Part shown: positions 17,503 to 26,487 of the stretch, piece by piece
Numbering within the stretch: position 1 is the stretch's first letter
Layout: every line of letters starts with the position of its first letter
DNA from: Ectorhizobium quercum
Lineage (GTDB): Bacteria > Pseudomonadota > Alphaproteobacteria > Rhizobiales > Rhizobiaceae
Assembly: GCF_026552795.1 (NCBI RefSeq)
Contig: NZ_JANFPI010000003.1
Location: forward strand, 372,001-436,000
Direction: 5' to 3'
Length of the DNA stretch: 64,000 nt
The notes under the pieces: generated by a model
Told to the model about the DNA's origin: nothing
Database searches by the model: none
The model's input: only the letters and a program-made list of their open reading frames with translations
Position numbers and translations under genes: made by a program

Positions 17503-18942
17503 TTAAACTTGTTTCCTGCGCAGGTTTCGTTCCATCGCCTCGGAGAAGAAGGCGATGCCGTCGCGGTTGGCCTGCTTGACGCTGTACATCGCCATGTCTG
17601 CTCTGGAAAAGAGCGAGGAGGCGGTGTCGCCGTCATCCGGGAAACGGGCCATGCCGATACTGCACGTGGCCTGCATGTCCATGCCGTGCAGGAGGATCGG
17701 TTCCGCGAGCCTCAGCCGCAGGTGATCCAGCGTCATCAGGTAGTCTTTCGCCTCGCCGGGCAGGACGAGGACGAATTCGTCACCGCCGATGCGTGCGGCG
17801 ATGTCGTTCGGCCCGAGAACCGCGGAAATCCGGTCGGCTATGGTCTTCAGGAGCGCATCACCGCTTTCATGACCGAACTGATCGTTGACCTGCTTGAAAT
17901 TGTCGACGTCGACAAAGCCGATCGCCACTTGCGAACCGGCCTGTCTGGCGGCTTCGAGCGTCTCTTCGAGTCTCGTTTCGAGAGTCGTGCGATTCGGCAG
18001 GCCGGTGAGACTGTCGTGCCGGGCCAGAAAGCGTATGCGCGCCTCCGCCTGCTGGCGATCGATCGCAATTCCGATCATGCGCGCCGCATTGTCGACGAAT
18101 TCGCTCAGCCCCCAGTTCAGGGCGTGGCCGGGAATTGCGCAGAAGAGAAATCCGTGCCGGCCTTCGACGATGGAAGGGATTTCCACGCAGCGGCAGGCGG
18201 CATTGCCGGACTGGCGTTCTGCCATGACGGCCCGCCACCAGTTTGAAGCGTTTTCCAGACTGTCGGACAGGAGGGAGTCCGGGGTTCGGCCCAGCAGCGG
18301 CCAGCAATCCTCCGGGATGGACGGGGATGTTACCATTGCCGCGGTTTCGCCGGATAGCCTGAGGCATGCCATCGCTCTGGTGCCCGTCGCCAGCCTTTCC
18401 AGAAGCACGGCGCACTCCTCGATGAAGCGCGGAAGGGATTCGGAGCCGACGATCATTTCCAGAATGCTCGCCTGCGTCTGCATGATCCGTTCCGCGGCCT
18501 TGCGGGCGGATATGTCGTGCGAGGCCCCGACGACGCCGATGATCTGCTGTTTCTTGTCCCGCAGCGGCACGCGGGACATGATCAGCCAGCGGTCCTGGCC
18601 GCCGCGCATGGCACGTTCCTCATAGCCGATGTCGGCCTCGCCCGATTCCATGACGCGCTGTTCGATTTCCGCGATCTTCGCCTGCCGCGCGGCATCGCCA
18701 TGCAGATCGACGTCGGTGAAGCCCACGATCTGGTCCACGCTCGACAAACCGTTATTGGCGATGATGGCCTGATTGGCGAACAGGAAACGCCCCTGACGAT
18801 CCTTCGCGTAGATGAAGTCGGGAACATGATTGATCATCGCTTCCAGCCATTCCAGGCGCTCGGAGGCGTCGTGCCGGATCGCGTCTTCCTCCTCCGGCGC
18901 CGGGGAGGGGTCTTGCGGTTCATCGGGAACAGAGTTTGCCAC
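17503..18942 (-). CDS. PAS-GGDEF diguanylate cyclase
   Basis: 479-residue soluble protein predicted to make c-di-GMP from two GTP. An N-terminal PAS domain (WLEAMINHVPDFIYAKDRQGRF) with a PAC tail is followed by a GAF-like middle region of about 160 residues, then the GGDEF domain with DSLTGLPNRTTLETRL and an intact active site RIGGDEFVLVLP. The usual inhibitory RxxD site five residues before the active loop reads GPND, so product feedback is probably lost. I start at GTG 18942, with AGGA nine bases before it; an upstream in-frame ATG at 19008 is possible. Convergent with the EAL gene, 65 bp apart. Confidence 0.9.
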   Translation of the reverse strand: MANSVPDEPQDPSPAPEEEDAIRHDASERLEWLEAMINHVPDFIYAKDRQGRFLFANQAIIANNGLSSVDQIVGFTDVDLHGDAARQAKIAEIEQRVMESGEADIGYEERAMRGGQDRWLIMSRVPLRDKKQQIIGVVGASHDISARKAAERIMQTQASILEMIVGSESLPRFIEECAVLLERLATGTRAMACLRLSGETAAMVTSPSIPEDCWPLLGRTPDSLLSDSLENASNWWRAVMAERQSGNAACRCVEIPSIVEGRHGFLFCAIPGHALNWGLSEFVDNAARMIGIAIDRQQAEARIRFLARHDSLTGLPNRTTLETRLEETLEAARQAGSQVAIGFVDVDNFKQVNDQFGHESGDALLKTIADRISAVLGPNDIAARIGGDEFVLVLPGEAKDYLMTLDHLRLRLAEPILLHGMDMQATCSIGMARFPDDGDTASSLFSRADMAMYSVKQANRDGIAFFSEAMERNLRRKQV

Positions 18943-19060
18943 TATCGTATTCCTGTTCGTGCGGATATCTGTCGGGGCTCGGCCGGACTCCGCGTGCCGG
19001 AACGGCACGGGCTATCCGGCTGGACGGCCCTGTCCCTGGCAACCGGTGTATCGTCGCCTT

Positions 19061-19076
19061 GTAATGTCACCATTAC
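19061..19076 (-). promoter_or_regulatory. palindrome upstream of the GGDEF gene
   Basis: GTAATG and CATTAC are separated by TCAC, 119 bases upstream of the GTG start of the cyclase gene. It is the size and symmetry of a dimeric repressor operator; the protein is unknown. Confidence 0.25.
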
Positions 19077-19132
19077 GGTCTCGTCCGCAACGCATATGCG
19101 GCTTTCATGCGTTTTCCGTTTCCTATGTCGTC

Positions 19133-19164
19133 CGCGCCCATCCGGGGATATCCGGATGGGCGCG
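19133..19164 (-). terminator. strong stem-loop after the chemoreceptor gene
   Basis: A perfect 13-bp stem (19133-19145 with 19152-19164) with the loop GGATAT, 75 bases past the chemoreceptor stop. No T run follows on the minus strand, so termination efficiency is uncertain. Confidence 0.6.
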
Positions 19165-19238
19165 TAATTGGGACGCAAAGATGGGAATCTTGTGGCGTCG
19201 GGATGGCGGTTGCGATCTTTACCGCACGGGCGAGTGCA

Positions 19239-21167
19239 TCAGAACTCCTCCCACTCGCTCTTGTCCACGGCAAGGGCGGCGTTTCCGGAAAAGGCGCGGG
19301 CCACGGCTTGCGTCCGTTCCCTGGCCGGCGAGGCGACAGGCCGGCTTTCGCCGTTTGCCGGACGCAGCGCGGAAAGCTGGGCCGCACCCGACAGCCTGAA
19401 CTGCGAAAGCAACTGCTTCAGCGTCGTCGCCTCGCGGGCGAGATTGTGGCTGGCGGCCGTCTGCTGCTCCACCATCGCGGCATTCTGCTGCGTGCCCTGA
19501 TCCATCGTGTTGACGGCGGTGTTGATCTCCTGAAGGCCGGTCGATTGCTCCCGGGCCGACTCGACGATGGCCGTGACGTTGCGGGTCACGTCCTGCACCT
19601 CGGCAACGATCTTTTCCAGAGACGTGCCGGTTTCGCCGACGAGATGAACGCCCTTGCGAACCTGTTCGCCGGATTTGACGATCAGTTCCTTGATCTCCTT
19701 GGCGGCATTGGCCGAACGCTGCGCCAGTTCGCGCACTTCCTGCGCGACGACGGCGAAGCCCTTCCCGGCGTCCCCGGCACGGGCCGCCTCGACGCCGGCA
19801 TTCAGCGCGAGAAGGTTGGTCTGGAAGGCGATCTCGTCGATGACGCCGATGATGTTGCTGATCTCGGAGGACGATTTTTCGATCTCCTGCATGGCGGAAA
19901 CCGCATTGCGGACGATTTCCCCCGACTGCTCGGCGCCCTTGCGGGTGCGGGCGACCAGTTCTCCGGCTTCTTCCGCCCGGCGGGTGGAATCCTTGACGGT
20001 GGTGGTGATCTCCTCCAGCGCGGCCGCCGTTTCCTCGACCGACGCGGCCTGCTGTTCGGTCCGCCGGGAAAGGTCGTCGGCCGCCGCCTGGATTTCCCGC
20101 GATCCGGCGTCGATGCCGTTCGAAGCCTCTCCAACCGACGACAGGGCCGCGTTCAGCTTGGAGAGCGAACCGTTGAAGTCGAGCCGCAGACGGTCGAGCT
20201 TTCCGGCGAAGGGTTGGGCGATCTGGTAGGCGACATTGCCGGCCGAAAGCTCGGCCAGACCGGTCGCGAGAGCATCGACGGCGGCGGCCTGGTCGTGCGC
20301 CGCGGCTTCGAAAGCCGCTTCAGCGTCCTTCAGCTTGCGGTCGAGCTCATCCTGGAATCGGGCCGCCTGCTGCTCCAGTTCGGCGCGCTTGTGAAGGCCT
20401 TCCTTGAACACCTGCACGGCATCCGCGATCGCACCGACCTCGGTCGGCTTTCCGCGATGCGGGACATCCACGTCGAGTTCGCCTGCCGCGAGCCGTTTCA
20501 TCGGCGCGATGATCGAGGCGATGGCCTTGCCGACGGAAGAGGTCAGCAGGAGAACGGTGACGCAGGCCAGCAGGCCGGCAATGACGATCGCCGCGGTGAT
20601 GGCGAAGGAAACGGTTTTCTGGATGGCCAACGCCTCTGCCCTGAGCGTATTCGATTCCTGCTGGGCGTATTCGACCAGCTGCGTCGAGGCGTCGTTGGCG
20701 ACGTCGATCAGCGGTGTCAACGTGGCGCGGTCGGCGCGGAAGGCATCGCGTTTCTGTCCGTTCGTGGAAAGCGCCAGCGTTTCCTTCGCGGCCTCGACAT
20801 AGGTTCCCCACGCCGTGTCGAACGCCGCGAGAATGCGGTGCTCCTCCTCCGTATCGGCATATCCTTCATACGTGCGCCGCGTTTCCTCGACCCAGTCGAT
20901 CTTCTTTTCCCACCAGCCGTATTCCGAAGCCATTTCCTCCGGCGTTTCGAACAGGATGTGATAGAGGCCGCTGACGCGCAGGTCGTTGATGTCGGCCCGC
21001 AGCTTCATGGAGTAGCGCACGCTCGGTACGGCCTTGTCGGCGAGTTGACGGCTGTTGTCGGAAAGCTGGAAAACGGCATAGAGGGCCACGCCGCTGACGG
21101 CGACCAGGGCGGACAAGAGAATGAGAAAAGCAAACCAGATTTGCTTCTTGATCGAGAATTTCGACAT
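19239..21167 (-). CDS. membrane methyl-accepting chemotaxis protein
   Basis: 642-residue chemoreceptor. It has an N-terminal membrane helix ([23 protein letters not shown]), a periplasmic four-helix-bundle ligand domain of about 150 residues, a second helix ([23 protein letters not shown]), a HAMP domain and a further HAMP-like segment. The signalling hairpin has [20 protein letters not shown] and [16 protein letters not shown]. The C-terminus is EWEEF, a likely tether for CheR/CheB. The start at 21167 has AAGGA seven bases before it; longer in-frame starts lack one. Signals ligand changes to CheA/CheW; the ligand is unknown. No other che genes are nearby. Confidence 0.93.
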   Translation of the reverse strand: MSKFSIKKQIWFAFLILLSALVAVSGVALYAVFQLSDNSRQLADKAVPSVRYSMKLRADINDLRVSGLYHILFETPEEMASEYGWWEKKIDWVEETRRTYEGYADTEEEHRILAAFDTAWGTYVEAAKETLALSTNGQKRDAFRADRATLTPLIDVANDASTQLVEYAQQESNTLRAEALAIQKTVSFAITAAIVIAGLLACVTVLLLTSSVGKAIASIIAPMKRLAAGELDVDVPHRGKPTEVGAIADAVQVFKEGLHKRAELEQQAARFQDELDRKLKDAEAAFEAAAHDQAAAVDALATGLAELSAGNVAYQIAQPFAGKLDRLRLDFNGSLSKLNAALSSVGEASNGIDAGSREIQAAADDLSRRTEQQAASVEETAAALEEITTTVKDSTRRAEEAGELVARTRKGAEQSGEIVRNAVSAMQEIEKSSSEISNIIGVIDEIAFQTNLLALNAGVEAARAGDAGKGFAVVAQEVRELAQRSANAAKEIKELIVKSGEQVRKGVHLVGETGTSLEKIVAEVQDVTRNVTAIVESAREQSTGLQEINTAVNTMDQGTQQNAAMVEQQTAASHNLAREATTLKQLLSQFRLSGAAQLSALRPANGESRPVASPARERTQAVARAFSGNAALAVDKSEWEEF

Positions 21168-21387
21168 GAAACGTCCTTCATTGCGTAAGGGTAGAGCGCT
21201 CAACACAAGATGAATGGACTGGATGATCTGTGGTTTTTCGCGGAATTCCGGTCGCTTCCAGTCCGGCAATCACGGAAAACATGCTGTCTGGCCCGGGCCG
21301 GAGTGCCATGTAGTCCATTGAACGAAGCCATCATGGCGACGGGATAAGTATTGTCGCAATGATAGAAGAACATTCGTAAAGAAAAGA
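21168..21387. other. chemoreceptor upstream region
   Basis: AT-richer sequence containing the chemoreceptor ribosome site and, presumably, its promoter. No protein or RNA gene is recognised. It runs into the decayed dehydrogenase remnant, so part of it may once have been that gene. Confidence 0.4.
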
Positions 21388-21679
21388 TCACTGTATTTTC
21401 GCGCCTTCGAGATCGGCGGCCCGGCACGCCCGCCGCGCCGGGGAAGCCGGCGTGACCAACTGGCCGTCGAGCGGCATCGAGTTCAACGCGGTCATTTCCA
21501 ATAAAGACGAAATGGCCGTCGGCGTGATTGTTTCCGAAGGAGGACGTGCCGATCGACAAGCCTCAGCAGCCTCGGGCGGCGCCACGTCGCTGAAGGTGGT
21601 GGCCACGGCGTTCCATGCCAGCGCGTAGCTTTCCCATGTAGCCGGTGCCTATCGGGCCCACGCCCAGACTGTTCTTCAT
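21388..21679 (-). pseudogene. frameshifted, truncated Gfo/Idh/MocA oxidoreductase
   Basis: Starting at ATG 21679 with GGGAAG before it, the frame reads LGVGPIGTGYMGK, the NAD-binding start of this dehydrogenase family. It then shifts near 21628, and the new frame continues with YALAWNAVATTFSDV, the expected next residues of the family. A loss of two bases (or gain of one) explains it. Beyond about 60 residues the similarity ends, and the frame stops at 21388, far short of the usual 340-390 residues. It lies 54 bases after iolB in the same direction, so it was probably the last gene of the inositol operon, encoding an inositol- or related dehydrogenase. It cannot make a working enzyme. Confidence 0.75.
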
Positions 21680-21733
21680 GCCGTCTTCCCGAAGCTTGTT
21701 CGGTGAAAAATCCCGATGGCGGAAAACGGTGCG

Positions 21734-22543
21734 TCAGGAATTGTCGCGCCGGAAGATCCAGTCGTGGTCAGGATGGTTCTTGAAGCGCCATTTGCGCAGC
21801 GGGCCGGCCATGACGTTGAGGTAGTACATCTCGTAGCCGTAGGGCGCGCCGCACGGATGATGACCCTTGGGCACCAGCACGACGTCACCGTCGGCAACGG
21901 TCATCGTCTCGTCCAGCGAGCCGTCCTCGGTGAAGACGCGCTGTAAGCCGAAGCCCTGCGCCGGGTTCAGCCGGTGATAATAGGTTTCTTCCAGATAGGT
22001 CATGTCGGGATAGTTGTCCTCATCGTGCCGGTGCGGCGGATAGGAGGACCAGTTGCCCTGCGGCGTGAACACTTCGGTGACGAGCAGGCTGTCGGCCACG
22101 TCCCGGTCTTCCATCGCGATAGCGTAGACGAAGCGGGTGTTCGCGCCCTTGCCGCGCTCGGCGAGCGAAATGCCGTCGGGGCCGATGAGCCGGGCGGGGC
22201 GGCCCGGTTTCGCCGGCGCGGTGCAGATGGCCAGTGTGCAGTCGGTCGTGGCCGTTGCCGACCAGGACGAGCCGGCGGGCACATAGACGCAATGCGGCGG
22301 CTTCTTCTCGAAGATGTTCATCCGCTCGCCCAGCTCGCCGAAATCCTTGTCGCCGCCGGAAATGCGGGCCTTGCCCTCGACGAGAACCAGGATCGCCTCG
22401 ACGTCGCCGGTCGCTTCCGCTGCCGTTTCGCCCGCCTTCAGCTTGTAGAGGCCGAAGCCGACATAGTCCCATCCGGCGTTTTCCGGCGTAACGTCATACA
22501 CCTTTCCGGTCGTACCGGCCGGTTTGCGCAGCAGCCTGCTCAT
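21734..22543 (-). CDS. iolB: 5-deoxy-glucuronate isomerase IolB
   Basis: 269-residue cupin-type enzyme of myo-inositol catabolism, turning 5-deoxy-D-glucuronate into 5-dehydro-2-deoxygluconate, the substrate of IolC. Full length for the family. Metal ligands are in SSYPPHRHDEDNYPD (residues 166-180), with YYHRLNPAQGFGLQRVF and PKGHHPCGAPYGYEMYYLN also diagnostic. GGAG precedes the ATG, which overlaps the stop of the upstream small membrane protein gene (ATGA). The enzyme looks intact although the operon around it is damaged, so its substrate would have to come from IolD/IolE made elsewhere. Confidence 0.95.
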   Translation of the reverse strand: MSRLLRKPAGTTGKVYDVTPENAGWDYVGFGLYKLKAGETAAEATGDVEAILVLVEGKARISGGDKDFGELGERMNIFEKKPPHCVYVPAGSSWSATATTDCTLAICTAPAKPGRPARLIGPDGISLAERGKGANTRFVYAIAMEDRDVADSLLVTEVFTPQGNWSSYPPHRHDEDNYPDMTYLEETYYHRLNPAQGFGLQRVFTEDGSLDETMTVADGDVVLVPKGHHPCGAPYGYEMYYLNVMAGPLRKWRFKNHPDHDWIFRRDNS

Positions 22544-22770
22544 GGTTCGTCTCCAGCCTTGCCGTTGTCGTTCAACGTCTCTTCCTTCGCCGGCTCGGGC
22601 GCGATGAACAGTTCCCAGGCGGCATAGGCGCCGGCGGCGAAGAAGAGGATGCCCCAGCCCACGGACCCGCTCGCAACCTCGAAGATCGACCACGCGACGG
22701 GAGCCGCGACGGTCAGCGCCCGCCGCCAGAGCGGCTTGAAGAAGGGATGGTGCCGGTCGAGAAAGCTCAT
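22540..22770 (-). CDS. small membrane protein, DUF3329-like
   Basis: 76-residue protein with two hydrophobic segments ([16 protein letters not shown] and [19 protein letters not shown]) and the start [14 protein letters not shown], recalling the DUF3329 family of short rhizobial membrane proteins. Function unknown. It is inserted between the iolD/iolE remnant and iolB with four-base overlaps on both sides, so it is translationally coupled to both. Its presence inside an iol operon is unusual, and it could be coincidental or mark a membrane-linked accessory. Confidence 0.7.
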   Translation of the reverse strand: MSFLDRHHPFFKPLWRRALTVAAPVAWSIFEVASGSVGWGILFFAAGAYAAWELFIAPEPAKEETLNDNGKAGDEP

Positions 22771-23285
22771 GCCGCCACCCGTTCCAGCCCGGCGGTGCGG
22801 ACCATTGAGGGGCTTTGATATTCGGACGAATTACGCATATCCGGGTCCTGTTCGGCTTCGATGACGATCCGGCCGCTATAGCCGTGATCTGCGGCAATCT
22901 TGAGAACCGGCGGGAAATCGGCCCCGCCTTTCGCGTCGCCCGGCTCGATGCTGATATGCGCGCCGGGCGGGCGGGCCGCGTTGACTTCGCGGCGGGGCAA
23001 AACCTCGGGCACGGCGACCGCCAGCGCATCCTCCAGCTCCGCGATGGAGCCGACCTTTCTCGCATCCGCGCCCATCGAGGCGGCATGGGCCATCGATTGT
23101 TCGTTCTGCCCGCGCAGGGTGGGCAGCGTGTCGCGCGCGCCATGCAGCGCCTCGCCGATGCCGTCCACGTTGCCATGCCCGAAGATCGTCCAGACTCCGG
23201 CGATGGACGGGGCGCCGTCTTCGTTAAACTGGTTTGCCAGATAGCGAACCAGAGCCTGGGTTGCCTTCAGCCTGATCGTTTTCAC
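22767..23285 (-). pseudogene. collapsed iolD-iolE fusion remnant
   Basis: A 172-codon frame made of pieces of two inositol genes. Residues 1-69 match the N-terminus of the ThDP enzyme IolD ([31 protein letters not shown]). Residues 71-88 ([18 protein letters not shown]) and 90-105 ([16 protein letters not shown]) match the C-terminal end of IolD. Residues about 122-160 ([28 protein letters not shown]) match the end of IolE. Whole IolD and IolE need about 600 and 300 residues, so several internal deletions have removed most of both, including active sites. The joined frame is uninterrupted, starts with GTG after GGGGAG, overlaps the iolC stop (GTGA) and overlaps the next start (ATGA), so coupling along the operon is preserved. 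Confidence 0.8.
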
Positions 23286-25198
23286 GCGGCTTCTCCCCTT
23301 GCAGCGCGTGCCTCATCCCAGATCCGGCAAAGATTGCGATAACGCTGTGCCATGTCCTCCACAGCGTCTCCATCGCCGATTTCGCCGGAAAGCCATTTGC
23401 GGGCCGCGTCGTTGAAGATCGTCCGGCCCACGGCAAAGCCCTTTACCAGATCGAAGCCCGCAGCGAGACGGAAACTTTCGGCCAGTTCCGCTTCCGGCGC
23501 GTCCAGCCCGAGAACCACGATGCCGCGCGTGTAGGGATCATGGCGGGCGACGGCTTCGCAGGCGTTTCTCCACGCGGCCTCGGTTTTCATCGGCTCCAGC
23601 TTCCACCAGTCCGGATAGATGCCGATCTCGTAGAAACGGTCGATGATGCGCGCCACCGTTTCGTCGTCCGTCTTGGCGACCTTCGACGGGATCACCTCCA
23701 GAAGCAGCTCCAGACGGTTGCGCCGGGCCGCGTGGAACAGGCGGGTGAGGGTGGCTTCCTGCCCGGTGCGCATCTCCTCGGAGTCGTCCGGATGATAGAA
23801 ACACAGAACCTTGACGACGTTTTCCAGCGGCCATTCCACCAGACCGCCGAAATCGGGACCGATTTCCGGTTCGAGCGTCAGCGGCCGCGAGCCCGGCCAT
23901 TCCACCGGCCGGCCGATCCACAGGCCGCTGCCGCTGGCCGTATGCAGCGCCTCGCGGCCGAGCCGGCTGTCGCAGAGAATCCCGTAGCCGTCCGCGCCGC
24001 CGGAGACCTTGAGCGCGGCCTGAAGGCAGAGCGTCTTGAAAGCGCCGATGCGTTCGTCCGCGACGCCCGCTTCGCGGGCGATCGCTTCGAGCTGCATGCG
24101 GTGATCGAAGGCGAAAACGCGCATCTGCGGCCACGCGGTCTTCCGGTTCGTCGACCAGTGGACCTGCTCCAGCGCCTCGTCCTTGCGCAGCGCCTTGTTG
24201 CGGATGCCGGTGCGGAAGAAATACTGGAGTTCTTCCCAGCTCGGATAGGCTGGCGTGCAGCCGTGGCGCGACACCGCGAAGGCGCCGCAGGCGTTGGCGT
24301 ATTTGAGGCTTTCGGGCCAGTCCTCGCCCGTCAGCCAGCCCTTGAGAAGCCCCGACATGAAGCTGTCGCCGGCCCCCAGAACGTTGAAGACCTCGATGGG
24401 GAAGCCCTGACCCGTCCTGCCGGCGTCCAGACTGTCGGGAATGTCGCCTTCGAAGACGACCGCGCCCAGCGGCCCGCGCTTGCAGACCAGCGCAGCGCCG
24501 GTGATGGTGCGCACCGCCCGCAGCGCCTCGAGCGTATCGGTCGAGCCGCCGGCGATGTGGAATTCTTCTTCCGTGCCGACGATCAGGTCGAACAGCGGCA
24601 GGGTCGATTGCAGCTTGGCCGTCACCTTGCCGGATTCGATGAACCGGTTTTCGCCGTCGCCGTGACCCGACAGCCCCCACAGATTCGGGCGGTAGTCGAT
24701 ATCGAGCGCGGTTTTCGCACCGCCATCGCGCGCGAGCCTGAGCGCCTTGAGAACCGCGGCCTCGGTGCGGGGGTTCGACAGATGCGTGCCGGTGGCGCAG
24801 ACGCACCGCGCCTCGGCGATGAAGGCCGGATCGATATCATCCTCGCACAGCGCCATGTCGGCGCAGTTCTCGCGGTAGAAGATCAGCGGAAACTGATGCT
24901 CGTCGCGAATGCCGAGCAGGACGAGGGCGGTCAGGCGCTCGGCATCGGTCACGACGCCCCGCACATCGACGCCCTCGCGCACGAGCTGCTCGCGGATGAA
25001 GCGCCCCATGTGCTCGTCGCCGACGCGGGTGATCAGCGCCGATTTCAGGCCCAGCCGCGCCGTCCCGGCCGCGATGTTGGTCGGCGAGCCGCCGATATAT
25101 TTATTGAAGGAGGCCATGTCCTCCAGCCGGCCGCCCACCTGGGCGCCGTAAAGATCGACGGACGAACGTCCGATCGTAATGAGATCGAGTGTTTTCAC
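23282..25198 (-). CDS. iolC: 5-dehydro-2-deoxygluconokinase fused to DUF2090 aldolase domain
   Basis: 638-residue bifunctional protein of inositol catabolism. The N-terminal 320 residues are a PfkB-type kinase: [13 protein letters not shown] at the start, [16 protein letters not shown] near residue 40, and the catalytic [15 protein letters not shown] near residue 290. The C-terminal 310 residues are a DUF2090 domain ([39 protein letters not shown]), expected to act as the 5-dehydro-2-deoxyphosphogluconate aldolase. Start is GTG 25198 with GGAGGAGG before it. It follows iolR in the same direction across a 124-bp gap that holds a perfect palindrome. The gene appears intact. Confidence 0.94.
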   Translation of the reverse strand: MKTLDLITIGRSSVDLYGAQVGGRLEDMASFNKYIGGSPTNIAAGTARLGLKSALITRVGDEHMGRFIREQLVREGVDVRGVVTDAERLTALVLLGIRDEHQFPLIFYRENCADMALCEDDIDPAFIAEARCVCATGTHLSNPRTEAAVLKALRLARDGGAKTALDIDYRPNLWGLSGHGDGENRFIESGKVTAKLQSTLPLFDLIVGTEEEFHIAGGSTDTLEALRAVRTITGAALVCKRGPLGAVVFEGDIPDSLDAGRTGQGFPIEVFNVLGAGDSFMSGLLKGWLTGEDWPESLKYANACGAFAVSRHGCTPAYPSWEELQYFFRTGIRNKALRKDEALEQVHWSTNRKTAWPQMRVFAFDHRMQLEAIAREAGVADERIGAFKTLCLQAALKVSGGADGYGILCDSRLGREALHTASGSGLWIGRPVEWPGSRPLTLEPEIGPDFGGLVEWPLENVVKVLCFYHPDDSEEMRTGQEATLTRLFHAARRNRLELLLEVIPSKVAKTDDETVARIIDRFYEIGIYPDWWKLEPMKTEAAWRNACEAVARHDPYTRGIVVLGLDAPEAELAESFRLAAGFDLVKGFAVGRTIFNDAARKWLSGEIGDGDAVEDMAQRYRNLCRIWDEARAARGEAA

Positions 25199-25300
25199 GA
25201 TCCTCCTCCTCCCTCGCTTCTGCCTCCGCCGCACCCGGCTTTGTGCGGAAAGCGCGCTCCCGAGCACCTTCCGACGATATTTGGATCGTAAATTCTATTT

Positions 25301-25313
25301 TTGAAACTTTCAA
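25301..25313 (-). promoter_or_regulatory. TTGAAA-N-TTTCAA palindrome upstream of iolC
   Basis: A perfect 13-bp palindrome in the 124-bp gap between iolR and iolC, about 103 bases before the iolC start and in an AT-rich block. A plausible operator for the RpiR-type regulator encoded next to it, though it differs from the GGAA-N6-TTCC form seen upstream of iolR. Confidence 0.45.
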
Positions 25314-25322
25314 TAAAAATAT

Positions 25323-26138
25323 TCAGTCGACACGCCGCGTGCCGGTGGCCACCGCCAGCATGATCGCGACGCAGAGCGTGGCGGAAAGGGAGCGGAAAGC
25401 CCCGAAATCGACTTCGCTGACGGTGATCAGCATGGCGCCGGACTTGCGCAGCGAACTGACGGCCGTATCGGTCAGAACGACGGCGGGAATGCCGCGCGCC
25501 CGGGCATTTTCGACCAGTTCGACGGTTTCGGCGGAATAGGGGGAAAAGGTGATGGCGAGCACGGCGTCGCCTGCGCGGATGACGCTCTGGTTGTCCAGTT
25601 TGCCGACGGCGCTGTGCAGCATCGCCGGCACGTTCATCTTTTCGAAGGCATAGGCGAGGTAGCTGGCGACCGGAAAGGACCGCCGCAGGCCGGCGATATG
25701 GATCATGTTGGCCCGGGCGAGGGTGGCGACGGCCTCGTCCAGCGCTTGCGGATCGATGGTTTTCAGAAGGCTTTCGAGCGAGGCCCGTCCGGCCTCGACG
25801 AATTCGGCCAGCAGCCCGATACCGCTTTCCTCACCCTTTTCGCGCAGATGGTCAAGCCGCGTGGCGTAATCCGGCCAGCCGCCGACATAGGAATCGCGAA
25901 ACAGCCGCTGCATCTCCGAAAAGCCGGAAAAGCCCATGATCTGACAGAAACGCATGAAGGCGGAGGGCTGCACGCCGGCCCCTTCGGCCATTTCCGCAAC
26001 GGTGGAAACGGCGATGCGGTCCTGATTCGCGGCGACGAAGGTGGCGCACTGCCGCAGCCGTTTCGGCAGGCTGTCGGCCACTTCCAGCAACCTTTCCTCG
26101 AAGGCTTTCACGGTTGCCGGCGCTGCCCTTTCGTTCAT
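25323..26138 (-). CDS. iolR: RpiR-family transcriptional regulator (IolR-like)
   Basis: 271-residue regulator with an N-terminal helix-turn-helix of the RpiR type (STVAEMAEGAGVQPSAFMRFCQIMGFSGFSEMQRLF) and a C-terminal SIS sugar-phosphate domain (MIHIAGLRRSFPVASYLAYAFEKM, GDAVLAITFSPYSAETVELVENA). In rhizobia IolR represses inositol genes and is relieved by a pathway intermediate. AAGGA lies before the ATG at 26138; the longer upstream frame has no ribosome site. A GGAA-N6-TTCC site 51-64 bases upstream suggests autoregulation. The assignment as iolR rests on family and position next to iolC. Confidence 0.88.
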   Translation of the reverse strand: MNERAAPATVKAFEERLLEVADSLPKRLRQCATFVAANQDRIAVSTVAEMAEGAGVQPSAFMRFCQIMGFSGFSEMQRLFRDSYVGGWPDYATRLDHLREKGEESGIGLLAEFVEAGRASLESLLKTIDPQALDEAVATLARANMIHIAGLRRSFPVASYLAYAFEKMNVPAMLHSAVGKLDNQSVIRAGDAVLAITFSPYSAETVELVENARARGIPAVVLTDTAVSSLRKSGAMLITVSEVDFGAFRSLSATLCVAIMLAVATGTRRVD

Positions 26139-26188
26139 GGCGTTCCTTTCTTCCTTTTCGATACGTTCTACCGTCAATGTAACAAAAT

Positions 26189-26202
26189 GGAATTTACGTT
26201 CC
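26189..26202 (-). promoter_or_regulatory. IolR-type operator GGAA-N6-TTCC
   Basis: GGAATTTACGTTCC is an exact fit to the GGAA-N6-TTCC half-site arrangement described for IolR of Sinorhizobium meliloti. It lies upstream of this iolR start and so predicts negative autoregulation. The wider palindrome TGGAA...TTCCA adds one base pair on each side. Confidence 0.65.
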
Positions 26203-26487
26203 ACAGGGATTTTCGGCCGCGGCCGATGCCCCGGCTTCAAGCCCGCTGGAGAAGCAGGGCATGTTTATCGGCCTGTCGCAAAATTCCGTCAGGATCGTCC
26301 GGCCGGGGGAACCTTTCCCTGGGCCGCGCGTTACAGGAATGGTATTCTTATATGAGCGGGCGCGTATGCTCTGCCAGATTATGGTCCGGGAAACCGGGAC
26401 CACGGTTTGAGGGCGCATGCTCCCGCCCTTCACTATCGCCCCGGCGCTTCAATCGACCGGGCATCATGACCTGACAGGAGCAAGACA

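Noticed and set aside
19107..21188. A 693-codon antisense frame over the chemoreceptor gene
   Set aside because: Same reasoning: it mirrors conserved chemoreceptor codons and has no domain.
21388..21606. Small independent gene on the minus strand
   Set aside because: Its first residues continue the Gfo/Idh/MocA similarity in a shifted frame, so it is part of the pseudogene, not a separate gene.
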